Positions 13,003 to 23,604 of a stretch of 64,000 nt of DNA are shown in pieces. Numbering within the stretch: position 1 is the stretch's first letter; every line of letters begins with the position of its first letter. The position numbers and the translations under genes were made by a program. A model generated the notes under the pieces. It was not told the origin of the DNA. It saw only the letters and a list, made by a program, of their open reading frames with translations, and made no database searches. This DNA is from Dermacentor variabilis (taxonomy: Eukaryota > Arthropoda > Arachnida > Ixodida > Ixodidae): positions 254,145,778 through 254,209,777 of the forward strand of contig NC_134568.1 of the NCBI RefSeq assembly GCF_050947875.1, in the 5' to 3' direction.

Positions 13003-13780
13003 ACTTTTTTTACCTGTAATAGGAAATACTTGCACTGCGAATACTCGCAAACTCCAAAGCGTGCAAGCCCAAGCACTCAGGACTTGTCTCGGTCTTCCCA
13101 AAACAACGTCATCGATTGCGACAGCGGCCATAGCCAGAGACGCTCCTTTGACAGTATACATTGCTACAGATGTCCTGAGAGCGCACATCCGACACCTGAC
13201 TCGGATTCCCTCACATCATCTTGCTTGCTTGCTAGCAAAAAGGCCACTTTCAACTTTTGCTAAAACTATTGTAAGACATCAGTCGTACTTGCCATCAGAA
13301 TTTACGCCCGCTACACGATTGTCAAATCCATTGTGATGTTTGCACCGGCCGCAAGTTCAACTGACAATTCCAGGAATCAGAAAGAAAGCTGGAGCGCCAT
13401 TGCAAGCTTTGAAAGAAGCAACTTTGGAGCACATTCACAACGTGCACAGATTCCGGCAACATGTATACACAGATGGTTCAGTAAAACTCAACAGCTCTGC
13501 TGCTGCAGTCATCATCCCGGCACAATCTGAGGAAATCAAATTAAGAACTTCATGTGTGACCACATCGACGGGTGCAGAACTCGCGGCGCTCCGTGCTGCA
13601 CTTGATTTCATTAAGCAGAAGCCACCGCAACAATGGACAGTCTTTAGTGACTCCAAGGCAGCCCTTCAGTGCATACGAAACCCAATGCGCCACGGACCCA
13701 ATGAACAATTGGCCTCAGAAATTCGGCACATATATCATCCAATCTATGATGATATATTCCGGCAACTAAGATATTAGATG
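13003..13780 (+). pseudogene. LINE ORF2 C-terminal fragment: RT thumb and RNase H
   Basis: Reading from about 13015, NTRKLQSVQAQALRTCLGLP is the RT thumb/connection seen in LINEs that encode RNase H. A frame change near 13330 leads to an RNase H domain in the frame at 13340-13777: Asp in YTDGSV, Glu in TGAELAALRAALDF, and Asp in FSDSKAALQ. The third catalytic region and the C-terminus are missing, with the copy ending at about 13780 against Penelope DNA. It belongs to the I-like group of non-LTR elements by its RNase H; the exact clade is not certain. Confidence 0.8.
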
Positions 13781-13782
13781 AT

Positions 13783-14600
13783 ATGACTCTCCGACGCCGT
13801 TTTTTTAGGTCGCTTAGATGTCTTGGATTGGCTGATAATTTCTTTACTGCCAGTTTTAAGTCAAGTTCTATGGCTTGTTCTGGTTCAGGAGTCCAAGTGG
13901 ATTGGGCTCTAAGTAGTGTCGTCCCGGTGTCCTGGTGTGTTGTTTGGAAAGAAGTGTCTGACACGCATTCGTCGGGAAAATTCTTAGAGGTCCTTGTGAA
14001 GCGCCAATTCATTTATTGTGTTGTTCGTGGGACAAAAGTTTAGGCCCTTGCTGAGCACGCCTATTTCTTTTTTACTTAATGGTTTTGAAATGTCTACAAC
14101 ACTGGAGTGGTTTATTTTGTGGAAGTTTCCGTCACGTCTGGTATTTCCAAACTCGAATTCCCTCTTCTTGGCGTGAGGAGGCTGTTTGCCTGGAAGGTTA
14201 TTTTTGATTAAAGTTTGCTTTTTTCCCTTTGTTTTTGAACCAATTTTCTAGACTGTTTTTCGTCGTAATGTTCTCAATTTTTCTACTCATCCGGTGTCAG
14301 AGCTATGTTCAGAAGTCTGTGGCTAAAACTTTCGAGTTGTTCTTCGCAGTGTTCCTTGAGGATATTAAAAAGTGAAAGTGAGGCATTGCTAAGTGTTGTT
14401 TGCCAGTTTGCACGATATTGTGGTGGGAGTGTTCCTAGAGCTGGTATAGCCTTCAGTGTTAGACCTTTATGTATTATATTGTTCTCTGTGCAGACTGTGT
14501 ACGATTTCAGATGGGAGGTGGGTCGGGATCGTGTCAGTCTGAGCCTCCGAAGAACACAAGTGTATTCGCGACCAAGCACCGATGATGTGGATAACTGGTA
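13783..14600 (-). pseudogene. Penelope-like RT, N-terminal fragment, inverted copy
   Basis: On the minus strand the piece from 14579 to 14283 encodes SHLKSYTVCTENNIIHKGLT and ALGTLPPQYRANWQ, the same segment as 12380-12500. Further on (about 14230-14010) the match to the plus copy continues with several frame changes. The last part (14012-13783) extends beyond the point where the plus copy stops. The two copies point toward each other, with LINE RNase H DNA between them. Decay is heavy. Confidence 0.75.
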
Positions 14601-14789
14601 TTAAGCATCATTGCGGAGAGAGCTCGGAACACTCAGCGCGGTACATTTAAGGCATAATTGCATGCTTTCGATGTAGATTAGATTCCTCAGAGTTGACGAA
14701 AGGAGGACGCGCATGTACTGTTACGGCTCAATGCGGCGGCGAGCATTCCTTAGACGTTGAGCACGAGGCAATTAACAGGAGTAAAAGCA
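14601..14789. other. Junction between Penelope and LINE DNA
   Basis: No recognisable coding sequence; the short frame at 14693-14920 on the plus strand is antisense to the LINE. Confidence 0.4.
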
Positions 14790-17445
14790 ATTGGTTGTTA
14801 ACAGTGGTGTTGTTGCAAATTTTTGTGAAACAGACAAAGCCGAAAGTACCTGCGGTGAAGAACAAGGTCGATAAAATTAGGGGTATTTTCATTGACGATA
14901 CACTTGCACTTCTTGAGTAGTTAGAATAAAGTTAGAATAGAGTGGCACGGTTCTGTATGGATTCAATAGCATGTGATAGGATTAGATTACTGGGGCCCCA
15001 AATCGTGCATGTATATTCTAGCTTGGGCCTCATTAAAGCTTTACAAAGATGAAGTTTTACGGACACGGTGTAAGACGAAAAATGACGGCAAAGGAATTCA
15101 TTATCTAAGCAGCGTTATTAGATGTGAAGTCAATGTGCATTTCTCATGAGAGATTATTTGTGATATGAATGCCAATATATCTGTACGATGCTACTGACAT
15201 TAGTGAAGAACTACCGCGAAAATAGGAGGTGGGATAATCACATAGGCGGCGGGAGACTCGCATGTGTTTACATTTAGTGACGTTAATGTTCATGAGCCAA
15301 TCTGCACACCAGGAAAATATTGAGTTAAGGTCATCTTGTAAAGCGGCACTATCAGATGAGTCAAATAACGCGGTAGATGACACAATCGTCCGCAAATAAT
15401 TTTATGCGGGAGATTACTTGTGTGGGTAAGTCATTAATATAAATTAGGAACAGAAGTGGCCCTAGAACTGAACTTTACGGAACACCGGATTTTACGCGGG
15501 TAGTAGCCGATTCAGGGTTCGTAACGGAGACATACTGAGAAAGGTTAGACAAAAAACACTTAATCCAGCCTAAAATGTTGTCGTCGTTACTAAGAGCACT
15601 GAGTTTAATAAAGAGTGGAGGATGAGAAACACTATCAAAAGCTTTGGCAAAATAAAAGAATACAGTCTACTATATTCTGTCGTCAATGACCTGAAAGAAG
15701 CCATTTGTAGAAGAAACCAGCTGCATTTCGCACGAGAAGGATGTTCTGAAACCCTGTTGACATTGTTGCGGCTCGAGGTGGTGTTTGGGCCAGGAATCCA
15801 CCAAGCCCATCGACGAGTACGCCCATAGTAGGAATGAAGGAAAAAGGGTTTGCTTTATATTATTTACACTGGCTCCAGACACGGAAGTCCACTTCAATTA
15901 GGAGCATAATAAACGTCTGAGTTCACGTCAGGACACGCGAGCACACCTCTATCACTGCACCAAGAATCTCAGCTTTTAATACCGTTGTATTCCTTAGGAG
16001 ACTAGACTAGAGAATCTGATGACTGCATCGCGGCCGGTCCCAATCGTCGACTCGGTAGCAAAATCCCTCCCATGATATCGCACCGTTCCGGCGAACTCCG
16101 CCTCCGATGTTTCACCTTCGTCCAGCATATTTAGCAAATCTGAAAATTCGAGATCGAAGCCATTCCAGCGGTAGCATTCGACGCTGGTCCTTTTCATCAA
16201 GTAGTTCAGGTTGTCAGGTTCAGGTAAAGGGGTCCTTTGTTGCCCCGTCAACTGTCGGCGTCCACGCTGCGTTGACTTCTGGATAGGCGCTGATGAATGG
16301 ACGGGAAGGGGGAGGGGGGAGAGGAGGTTCCTCGTGGTAAACGTCTAACTATAATGCCCTTGGCCGTGTTGAGACCCCCGTAACAACATATCGTGAAATA
16401 ATCCACAGATGATTACGATACTCCCTAACGAGAAATTTAAGCGCAGCTCTATATGTGTTTTCATTTCGCGATATTTTCAGGCAAGCAAAAGACAGAAGGT
16501 GCGAATAGATGACATGTTCAAGGAATCTGCAGGGGACACCGGTCAGGGAAATGGGCCTATAGCTAAAGGGTGAATGTGTGCATCCTGATTTATGCAACGG
16601 AACAAGCTTCGCTATATTCCAGTCACTTATCATACGGCAAGACTTCAATGATTCAGCATATATTTCACCGAATATCAACGACGAGTAAGTAACTGTACTT
16701 TTTAGAAACTTGATATTAAAGCCATCAACGCCTACGGAGGAGGAAAGCTTCGGTCTTAGAATTAGAGAGGCAGTGCCACCAGAATCAATAACTATAGGGT
16801 ACATTGGAAGAAATTAAAATTACGAGGTGTTGGTTGTTTGGTAGTGGAACTGGTTGAAAAACACAAGGCAAATACATCATTGAGAATATTTCAGCAGTCA
16901 TGATCATTTATAGCGTTATTTCACTGATCGTAAACAACTAGTATATTGGTCTTTTTATCACTGACCGCATTCCAAAATTTTTTGGATCATCTTTAAGGAG
17001 GGATGGTAAAGGTCGCTGGTAAAAGTGATCTTCCTTTGATGGCCTCCTTATATGCATCACTAGCAGTAAAGTAAACATCCCAACGATCAGCTGTCTTTGT
17101 TACCTTAGCACGCCGAAACAGTTTTTTCTTTTTGTTGAGGGAGCGTCTTAGGCGTGCATTAAACCATGGAACGTTACAATTCAACTGAATACGCTTTTGA
17201 GGAATGTGCGCAGTAATTAGTGCAGTGACTTGTTCTTTAAATAAAGTCCAATTTCACTCGGTGGACAGGGTTTGAAAACTTGGAATATATTGAGCAATGA
17301 ATTTTTCCAGTTCACTGTTTATAACAACAAAATTAGCATATTTATAATCGGCAATTAATATCGATAACTTCTCGTTAGAGACTGAAGCTTGAATGTCAAA
17401 GGGAATAATACAGTGGTCACTCAACCCCAGTAGAATCGCAGAAAA
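14790..17445 (-). pseudogene. Decayed LINE without RNase H (endonuclease end and RT)
   Basis: Reading the minus strand from 17445: LLGLSDHCIIPFDI gives the Ser-Asp-His end of an AP-type endonuclease. A linker follows with VPWFNARLRRSLNKKKKLFR at about 17175. The RT starts with SSVGVDGFNIKFLK, WNIAKLVPLHKSG and YRPISLT (16760-16540). After an insertion, RT resumes with QQGFRTSFSCEMQLV near 15770 and later gives WCADWLMNINVTKCKHMRVS (15310). The YADD region is decayed. Many stops and frame changes are present. It resembles jockey/CR1-type elements; I see no RNase H. The 3' end is not sharply defined. Confidence 0.75.
15780..16490. other. ~700-bp insertion inside the LINE
   Basis: The RT reading is lost after YSHLLSF (about 16490) and resumes at QQGFRTSFSC (about 15770). 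The intervening DNA contains an 85-codon minus-strand frame (16251-15994) of unknown kind, acidic and ending in RDAVIRFSSLVS. A minus-strand segment starting tgttgttacgggggtctc near 16388 could be the start of a solo LTR, but I find no convincing matching end or target duplication. I leave its nature open. Confidence 0.5.
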
Positions 17446-17830
17446 AAATTTGCGCTTACCGCTGTTTTTCTCTGGCTCAAACTTTGTAGTATGTTTCTGT
17501 TTTGTGGTGCAAGTAATTCACCTAACACTTGGCACTCTTGCTTGCCTGCTTTGTCAAAAAGAAAATAAAACGCAGGAATTGCTTTTGTTTGTGCCTCCCC
17601 CCCCCCCCTCGCAGTAAGCAATGTCTAAAACATTACGGTACGTTAATTTCGGCCTCTCTAGAACGGCAGAGCATGTTCTTCGAGATTCATTACTATTAAT
17701 TGTTTTGTAAGGCATTACAAGATGCGTAGATAAGGCAACTTCGCATTTTTAAATCAAGAACCAGGCAAGTAACAGTGGCAAGTAAGAAGCACACATCACC
17801 GACACAAATAACTTCAACACCGCTGTACAG
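17446..17830. other. No gene recognised
   Basis: Contains a C-run at 17598-17609. A short plus-strand frame across 17393-17617 is antisense to LINE sequence and not a gene. Confidence 0.4.
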
Positions 17831-17914
17831 AATAACTTTCCTTAATATTCCTACTGGATTATTGTTAGTTTGTTACTCCCACTCCTTTCTGAAACGCCTT
17901 TGGGCCTTGAGAAG

Positions 17915-17953
<39 letters not shown>

Positions 17954-17960
17954 ATACATA
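17831..17960 (+). mobile_element. LINE 3' end with (AAAT)n tail
   Basis: The segment ending cctttgggccttgagaagta followed by about ten AAAT units (17915-17955) matches the usual 3' ends of jockey/CR1-type LINEs in arthropods. No coding sequence remains upstream. Confidence 0.55.
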
Positions 17961-18229
17961 AAAAGTGTTGCATTGTACTATTGGGGTTATAAAATGTGGC
18001 CTTGGTGCGAAATTCAAGCAAGAACAGAGCCGCGATGGGCGCAAAATCTTTTTTTTTTTCTGCGCTTTGAAGAGGAAAACAAATGTCCCTGTACGAGGAG
18101 TATTATGAATTCAAACACTCCCACAGTATGCGTACCAGTCACTAACTATACATCGACACGGAAATGTCGTCAGAAAAGTATACTGTCATGAGCACTTACG
18201 AAGAGAGATGTCCAGCGCTATATATCCTG

Positions 18230-18321
18230 AAAGTAGAAGGCACCCTATGTTGTCAGTCACAAATTCCTGGGCGTGACATTCGACAAACAGCTGAGATGGT
18301 CGCGACACGTAGGACATCTAA
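18230..18321 (+). pseudogene. LINE RT thumb fragment, left half of a split copy
   Basis: In one frame the sequence reads HKFLGVTFDKQLRWSRHVGH, the segment after the RT palm in I-like LINEs. It ends at 18321, where the opposite-strand LINE at 18322-20675 begins. The matching next segment of the same protein appears at 20690, so the two halves are best read as one plus-strand LINE that was split. Confidence 0.65.
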
Positions 18322-20675
18322 AGGAGGAGGAGGAGGAATAAACTTTTATTGTAGAACCAGCACTTTATGATGGCCGGGCCTAAGCCTCCCACGAAGGGAC
18401 GTCGAGGGCTTGCCTCGCCGCCGCCTCGCGGGCGTGCTGGGTCGCCCAGGTTTGGTCGTCGAGGGCGGAGCTCCGCAGAGCCTCATGCAACCTCGACGAG
18501 AGAGTCGTGGTGTTAGTCTGGGTGTACTGTGCTGGGCACTCCCATAGCATATGCGGAAGCGTAGCCGGGTGAATTCCACAGCACCGGCAGTTGGGGGTAG
18601 TGTAGACGTCCGGAAATATAAGGTGGAGGCGGGCGGGTGAAGGGTACGTGTTTGTTTGTAGTAGACGCAGGGTGGTAGCCTGCGCCCGGCTGAACTTTGG
18701 GTGAGGCGGGGGGAAGATTCGGCGACTGAGGTGAAATGCCTTAACGAGATCGTTATAAGTGGTCAGACTGTCCCTGGTGTCCAACTCATCTCCAGTGACT
18801 CCGGCGCGGTTTACTAGACCTCGCGCAATGGAGTGGGTGACCTCGTTGAGATTGGGGAGGTGTGGGTGGACAGGGCCCGCATGGGCCGGGATCCATGTTA
18901 GGGAGATTATGCTGTCTTTAGAGTGTGGTGCCTGGCAGAGGATGCGAAGAGCTTGGGGAGAAATGCGGCCTTTGCTGAAGTTAGTAACGGCTGAGCGAGA
19001 GTCACACACTATGGTGTGACAGGTGGGATCCAAAGTGGCCAGGGCGATGGCCACTTCTTCAGCCGTCTCGGAAGTGGGGGTAGTGACGCTGCAGGCGTGG
19101 TGTAGGGCTCCATCGCGTGTGGCGACGGCCACAAATCGTGTGCCATGGGAGTATTAGGCTGCATCAACAAATGTGACGCCAGGTACGTAGGCAAGGGCTT
19201 TTATGATAGCTCCGGCCCGAGCTTGGCGCCGGGCCCTGTTATATTCAGGGTGCATATTTCTAGGGATAGGGTCTATGTAGATCCAGCTACGGATGTCGGT
19301 CGGGATCGGTTGTTTGGGGCCCTGTTGCTGATGGTAGGTGAAGCCAAGCGTGGACAGAATAAAGCGCCCCGTTTCAGTAAGGGTGAGCCGTTCAAGCTGA
19401 GAGCGTTGTTGGGCTTCAATGAGTTCGGAAAGGTTGTTGTGAACTCCCAGTTGGTTGAAGAGTTCAGTGCTGGTGCAATGCGGGAGCCCAAGTGCTTGCT
19501 TGTAGACCCCTCGTATGAGGGTGTCGAGCTTGTTTTGCTCAGCCCGGTACCAGTTGAGGTACGCAGCAACGTACGTAATGTGGCATATGACAAAGGATTG
19601 GACGAGTCGGAGAAGGCTTTCTTCTTTGAGTCCTCCTCGTCGGTTAGATATACGTTTAAGAAGTCGTAGGGTGTTTTGCGATTGGGCACAGATCTTGTTG
19701 AGAGCCAAGGCGTTGGAGCCGTTGGTAGAGATGGTGAGACCGAGAACCCGGATATTAGGGACGTGTGGGATAGGACTGCCATCTTGAAGGCGTAGGGTGA
19801 TGGCGTCACAGGGTCGGTGATCAGATTGGTGTTTGGGAGGGCGACCCCGCTGAATGGGCTTGTATAACAGAAGCTCCGACTTAGCCGGCGAACAGTGCAG
19901 TCCGGTCCCTTGGAGATAGGCTTCAACCGTGTCAATCGCCGTTTGGAGGGCTGATTCCACTTGACCATCACTGCCTCGGTACGACCATATGGTGATGTCG
20001 TCGGCGTAGATGGTATGGTTGATATTGTCGACTTGCTGTAGGTGCTTGGCAAGGCCAATCATGACTAAGTTAAATAGCATGGGAGAGATAACTGAACCTT
20101 GCGGGGTGCCTTTGCTGCCAAGGGGAAGCTGGTCTGATCGTAAATCCCCGGCCGAGAGGGTAGCCGTGCGATTGGAGAGAAAGTCACGGATGTAATTGTA
20201 GGCTCGCTCTCCCAGGTGGAGGTTGGAGACCTGGTCAAGGATAGCTGCATGGGAAACGTTATCAAAGGCTTGAGTGAGGTCGAGTCCGAGGATGGCTTTC
20301 ATGTTACGGGAACGATCGTTTAGCACTTGATGCTTGAGCTGCAACATAGCGTCTTGAGTAGAAAGGTGAGGGCGAAATCCAATGATGGTATGCGGATAGA
20401 GAGAGTTGTCCTCGAGGTGACTGTTGATGCGGGCTAAGAAGGCGTGTTCCATCACCTTGCCTACGCATGAAGTGAGGGAGATGGGCCTTAAGTTATTGAG
20501 GCTAGATGGTTTGCCAGGCTTTGGGATTAGGATGACGTTGGCAGTCTTCCAGGCGGCTGGAAGGGCACCACTGCGCCAGCAATCATTGATGTAGTCAGTC
20601 AGATGGGACACGGACTTGAATCTTTTTCTCACGTCTTCGGCTTGCTTTCCAGCATTGCTGGCGGATGCTCTGCTG
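18322..20675 (-). mobile_element. RNase H LINE (I-like), nearly intact ORF2 C-terminal half
   Basis: One long minus-strand frame runs from about 20632 to 18380 with a single internal stop (19154-19156). RT motifs: LIPKPGKPSS and LRPISLTSCVGKV; motif A GLDLTQAFDNVSH; motif B GTPQGSVISPMLFN; motif C YADDITIW. RNase H follows: Asp in FVDAA, Glu in TAEEVAIALA, Asp in VCDSRSAV, then WIPAHAG. A cysteine/histidine knuckle (CRCCGIHPATLPHMLWEC) lies near the C-terminus. The stop TAA replaces a codon that is CAA (Gln) in the related element at 32817-34972. The 5' part (ORF1, endonuclease, RT fingers) is missing. The 3' end is caataaaagtttattcctcc on the minus strand, ending in CTC repeats. It is likely young, as only this one stop breaks it. 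Confidence 0.88.
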
Positions 20676-20689
20676 AATCCTATTTTTAA

Positions 20690-20866
20690 TTATATGCATA
20701 CAGCGCTGTGCGAAGGTCTCCTTCGATATAGCCTTCCTGCCCTGCGTGGCCTCTCCCTAACCAACATAAAGATATAGCAAGAAATGGAAGCTAACATAAC
20801 AAGGATATGTCTTGGTCTCCCGAGGAACACATCCACAATGGGCACGCTAACAGAAAGGAGCACAGA
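20690..20866 (+). pseudogene. LINE RT thumb fragment, right half of a split copy
   Basis: Reads MHTALCEGLLRYSLPALRGL then, after one stop, EANITRICLGLPRNTSTMGT. This is the RT thumb of an I-like LINE and follows on from the segment at 18230-18321, with roughly 40 residues missing between them. It is cut off by the M2 repeat at about 20868. Confidence 0.7.
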
Positions 20867-20867
20867 A

Positions 20868-21271
20868 AAGAACACTTTCAAAAAAAATTTTTTTTATATA
20901 TTGCCTGTGGCAGATAACACCATTCTAGTCCATGAGCTGGTCTACTTGAAGAGGCGGAGAGTACTTGCACAAAACACTTTTACGCTCGGAAAAACACTCT
21001 TATGTGACACGTATTGAGCAACAGAAAGCTGTATCGGGATTTTTTCATGTTGCTCTGCAATTTTCTCATTGACACTTTTCACCTAATTATAATATTCAAG
21101 AAGTTACTTAATTAGTTAGGACTAATTATGTAAGCAGGTAGAATGAAGAAAGTTATCAGAGCATCTCCAAGCGACGACAAACAACTTTTTACCTTGCTTC
21201 TGGCCAGCTACGTGGCAATCGCATATTTTTCAACTCTGGCTAAAGTTAGCTGGGACACCCTGTATATACTA
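20868..21271. repeat. Repeat of family M2 (ACAGGGTG termini)
   Basis: The left part gaacactttcaaaaa then gcctgtggcagataacac and ctagtccatgagctgg matches the arms of the fold-back element at 23605-24285. The right end, gctgggacaccctgtatata, is the reverse complement of the terminus at 8789. So this is one copy of the family, slightly truncated on the left. It has no coding sequence. Confidence 0.7.
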
Positions 21272-22868
21272 TACGCGTACTGCTCGCGGATGGACGCGCC
21301 ACTGGTGGCGGCCTTGCGCAGAACACACGGGAGATGAGCCAGCCACGCACCGTAGTTTGTTGTGTCGTTGATAGTGCTTATCTGTCTTATTAACGTTTTC
21401 AGAGCAAAATAGGCAGCACCCTTCGCAAGTGTGGGGTGGCCAAAGCTTCCGAGTAATGTCGAAGAAGAATTGTTGCAGGGTGGGGTGCTCAAATACAGGC
21501 GAAAACGTGCCGGCGATAGGGTTATAATCATTCCCCGCAAAACCTCATCAGCGGGAGGAATGGTAGCAATGGATCGTCGCTTCGGCGGGAAATATCTTGT
21601 TCTCATCCTTTCCTTTGTCGCTTCGGCGTTTTTTTCCACTCGATCGTAGTCAGACGCGCAAGCGACGAAGCTGCAGTGCAGCGGTTTAAAGGCATTTCGC
21701 TAAAGTTCGGAATGCCGTTTGCTGCTTATACTGTTTTCCACTTCTTTACCGCGTTTGGCTAGCTAGGCAGCACGACTGCACGAGCGCATTGTGTTCCATG
21801 TTAAAGCTACTGAAGTTTGCAAGAACTGAAATTGTTGGTTTTAGTGGCCCGGTACATCCTCGCACCAGTTGTCACGCCCTTCATGTTTTTACATGTCTTA
21901 TGTCTGGCTTCGCACATGTTTAACTGTTGCTAGTTGCTTCACGCATAACTCTTGCTGATTCTTTTGAGCTGCGAAGTTTTCACCCTCACTCGCGCGCTGC
22001 CTTTTCGGAATGATACCAAGCAAGTGCTTCTTTAACAGCTTTATTTTTTTTCGCCCGAGGGAATCTTAGATATGGTGGTTTTTGGGGAAATGTGTTTAGA
22101 AAATAGGTAGTGTTCAGGGCGAGAATCGCTAATAGTTGCTGCATATGGTATTTTTGTTCCATTTTTCGCTGATAAGTTCGCGTCACGTTTGAGAAGTCAT
22201 GACACTTCGACGCTGTCTGAGCAGACTTAACAACCGAGTGATTTGTTTGTTTCACAACGTAGACCCTTCTTGCATGTGAATTTCGTACTCAACTGAATTC
22301 TTTCTTACTATGCTTACGCCGCAGAGGGCTAAACCCGGCCTTGCCGCCAGCGCTCATTTACTATGACTGGCGCTGCTCTGCCTTTAAATATATCATGTGG
22401 CATCTCTCTAGTAACATTTTAAAAAAAAGTGCTGAAACATTAGTCAGACTTTAGCTTTGTACGTTTCCAGTCAGTTCCCTTGGGGAATTTAAAATTGCAA
22501 GAACTGCAGCGGGAACGGCAGTTCACCGGCGTATGAAGAATTGCATCAGTGGTACAGCGCTAACACGCGCTTTTATTAACCCCTGCGTTTGGTGAATTCT
22601 TTGACTAGCGTACGCGTTTCCATCAATAAATTCGCAATTACTCTTCTTGAGGCGACTTTGACTGCACTTATTCGGCGATGTCACATGTATTCATCGGCAG
22701 AAAAATGACAACAGCATATGTAGACATCGCACCATGCGGATTTGTTTGATATAAGTCTGCACTAACGACGGTTGCTTATTAGTGAGGTGCAGAAACAGCA
22801 TTACGGCAAGGGTGGAATTTAAAAGGACGATCGCGACATCACATTATTCAACAATATTTATCGGCTAG
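21272..22868. other. No gene recognised
   Basis: Frames at 21208-21639 (minus) and 21431-21649 (plus) overlap each other and show no domain. If the cysteine-rich exon candidate at 22869 is real, the last part is its 3' UTR. No AATAAA is seen close downstream of that exon on the minus strand. Confidence 0.4.
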
Positions 22869-23035
22869 TTAACATGAGCTCCACTTCATGTAAGTGGGAT
22901 TCATGGCGTTTGTCTGCGGGACGCATCTGGCACGTATGGGCACCATGTTGTCCCAAACACCGGTAACATTGAGTTCATATCCGTTCCCACAGAGATCAGC
23001 GTCTCCCATACAGCTGTCACCGCAGAAGAGGCAGT
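22869..23035 (-). CDS. Candidate terminal exon of a cysteine-rich secreted protein
   Basis: On the minus strand, ctcctttgttctggtgccag is a strong 3' splice site (pyrimidine tract then CAG). The exon that follows opens with DCLFCGDSCMGDADLCGNGY and ends KWSSC before TAA. It encodes about 55 residues with six cysteines spaced C-x2-C-x3-C-x6-C and two more distal, which is the composition of a small disulphide-bonded secreted domain. I do not recognise the family. Upstream on the same strand lies a SINE (23070-23297), which fits an intron. No signal peptide exon is identified. It may also be a chance frame; the splice site and Cys density are the only support. Confidence 0.35.
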
Positions 23036-23069
23036 CTGGCACCAGAACAAAGGAGAACACCCGCCGTTG

Positions 23070-23297
23070 TTGCTCAGTGGCTATGGTGTTGGGCTGCTGA
23101 GCACGAGGTCGCGGGACCGAATCCCGGCCACGGCGGCCGCATTTCGATGGGGGCGAAATGCGAAAACTCCCGTGTGCTTAGATTTAGGTGCACGTTAAAG
23201 AACCCCAGGTGGTCGAAATTTCCGGGGCCCTCCACTACGGCGTGCCTCATAATCAGAAAGTGGTTTTGGCACGTAAAACCTCATAATTTAATTTAAC
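23070..23297 (+). mobile_element. tRNA-derived SINE (Ruka-like), copy 2
   Basis: The head has an A-box-like segment (tggctatggtgttgggctgc) and a decayed B box (gggaccgaatccc). The body has cggcggccgcatttcgatgg, cgtgtgcttagatttagg and gtgcacgttaaagaacccca, and the tail has ggcgtgcctcataatcag and ggttttggcacgtaaaacc. This is the best-preserved copy of the family in the window and ends in an AT-rich tail. Confidence 0.92.
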
Positions 23298-23604
23298 AAA
23301 GGAGAAATCGCAGCCGCGAACTGCAGCCACCCTTGCTGCAAAGGGTTGTCGTCTGAAGCCACCTGAAGAACCGTATTTTCCTTTTCTGCCTTGGACAGTG
23401 CTAGCTCATTAACAAAGATTGGAATGGCGAGCTATATAAACCTACCAACGTGTCTGTTTCTCACTATGCAGTAGTAAAAAAGTCGTTTATTTTCACGAAG
23501 TCTATACGAAAATACCATTTTCCCATGCATACGTGAAACTGAAAGGAGAAACTTCTGTCGTACAGCCTAATGCAGCAAAGATCCAGCCCTTCTTTCATAG
23601 AAAA
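23298..23604. other. No gene recognised
   Basis: Spacer between the SINE and the fold-back element; no coding or structural signal seen. Confidence 0.5.

Noticed and set aside
19145..19669. 174-codon plus-strand frame
   Set aside because: It is the antisense of the LINE ORF2.
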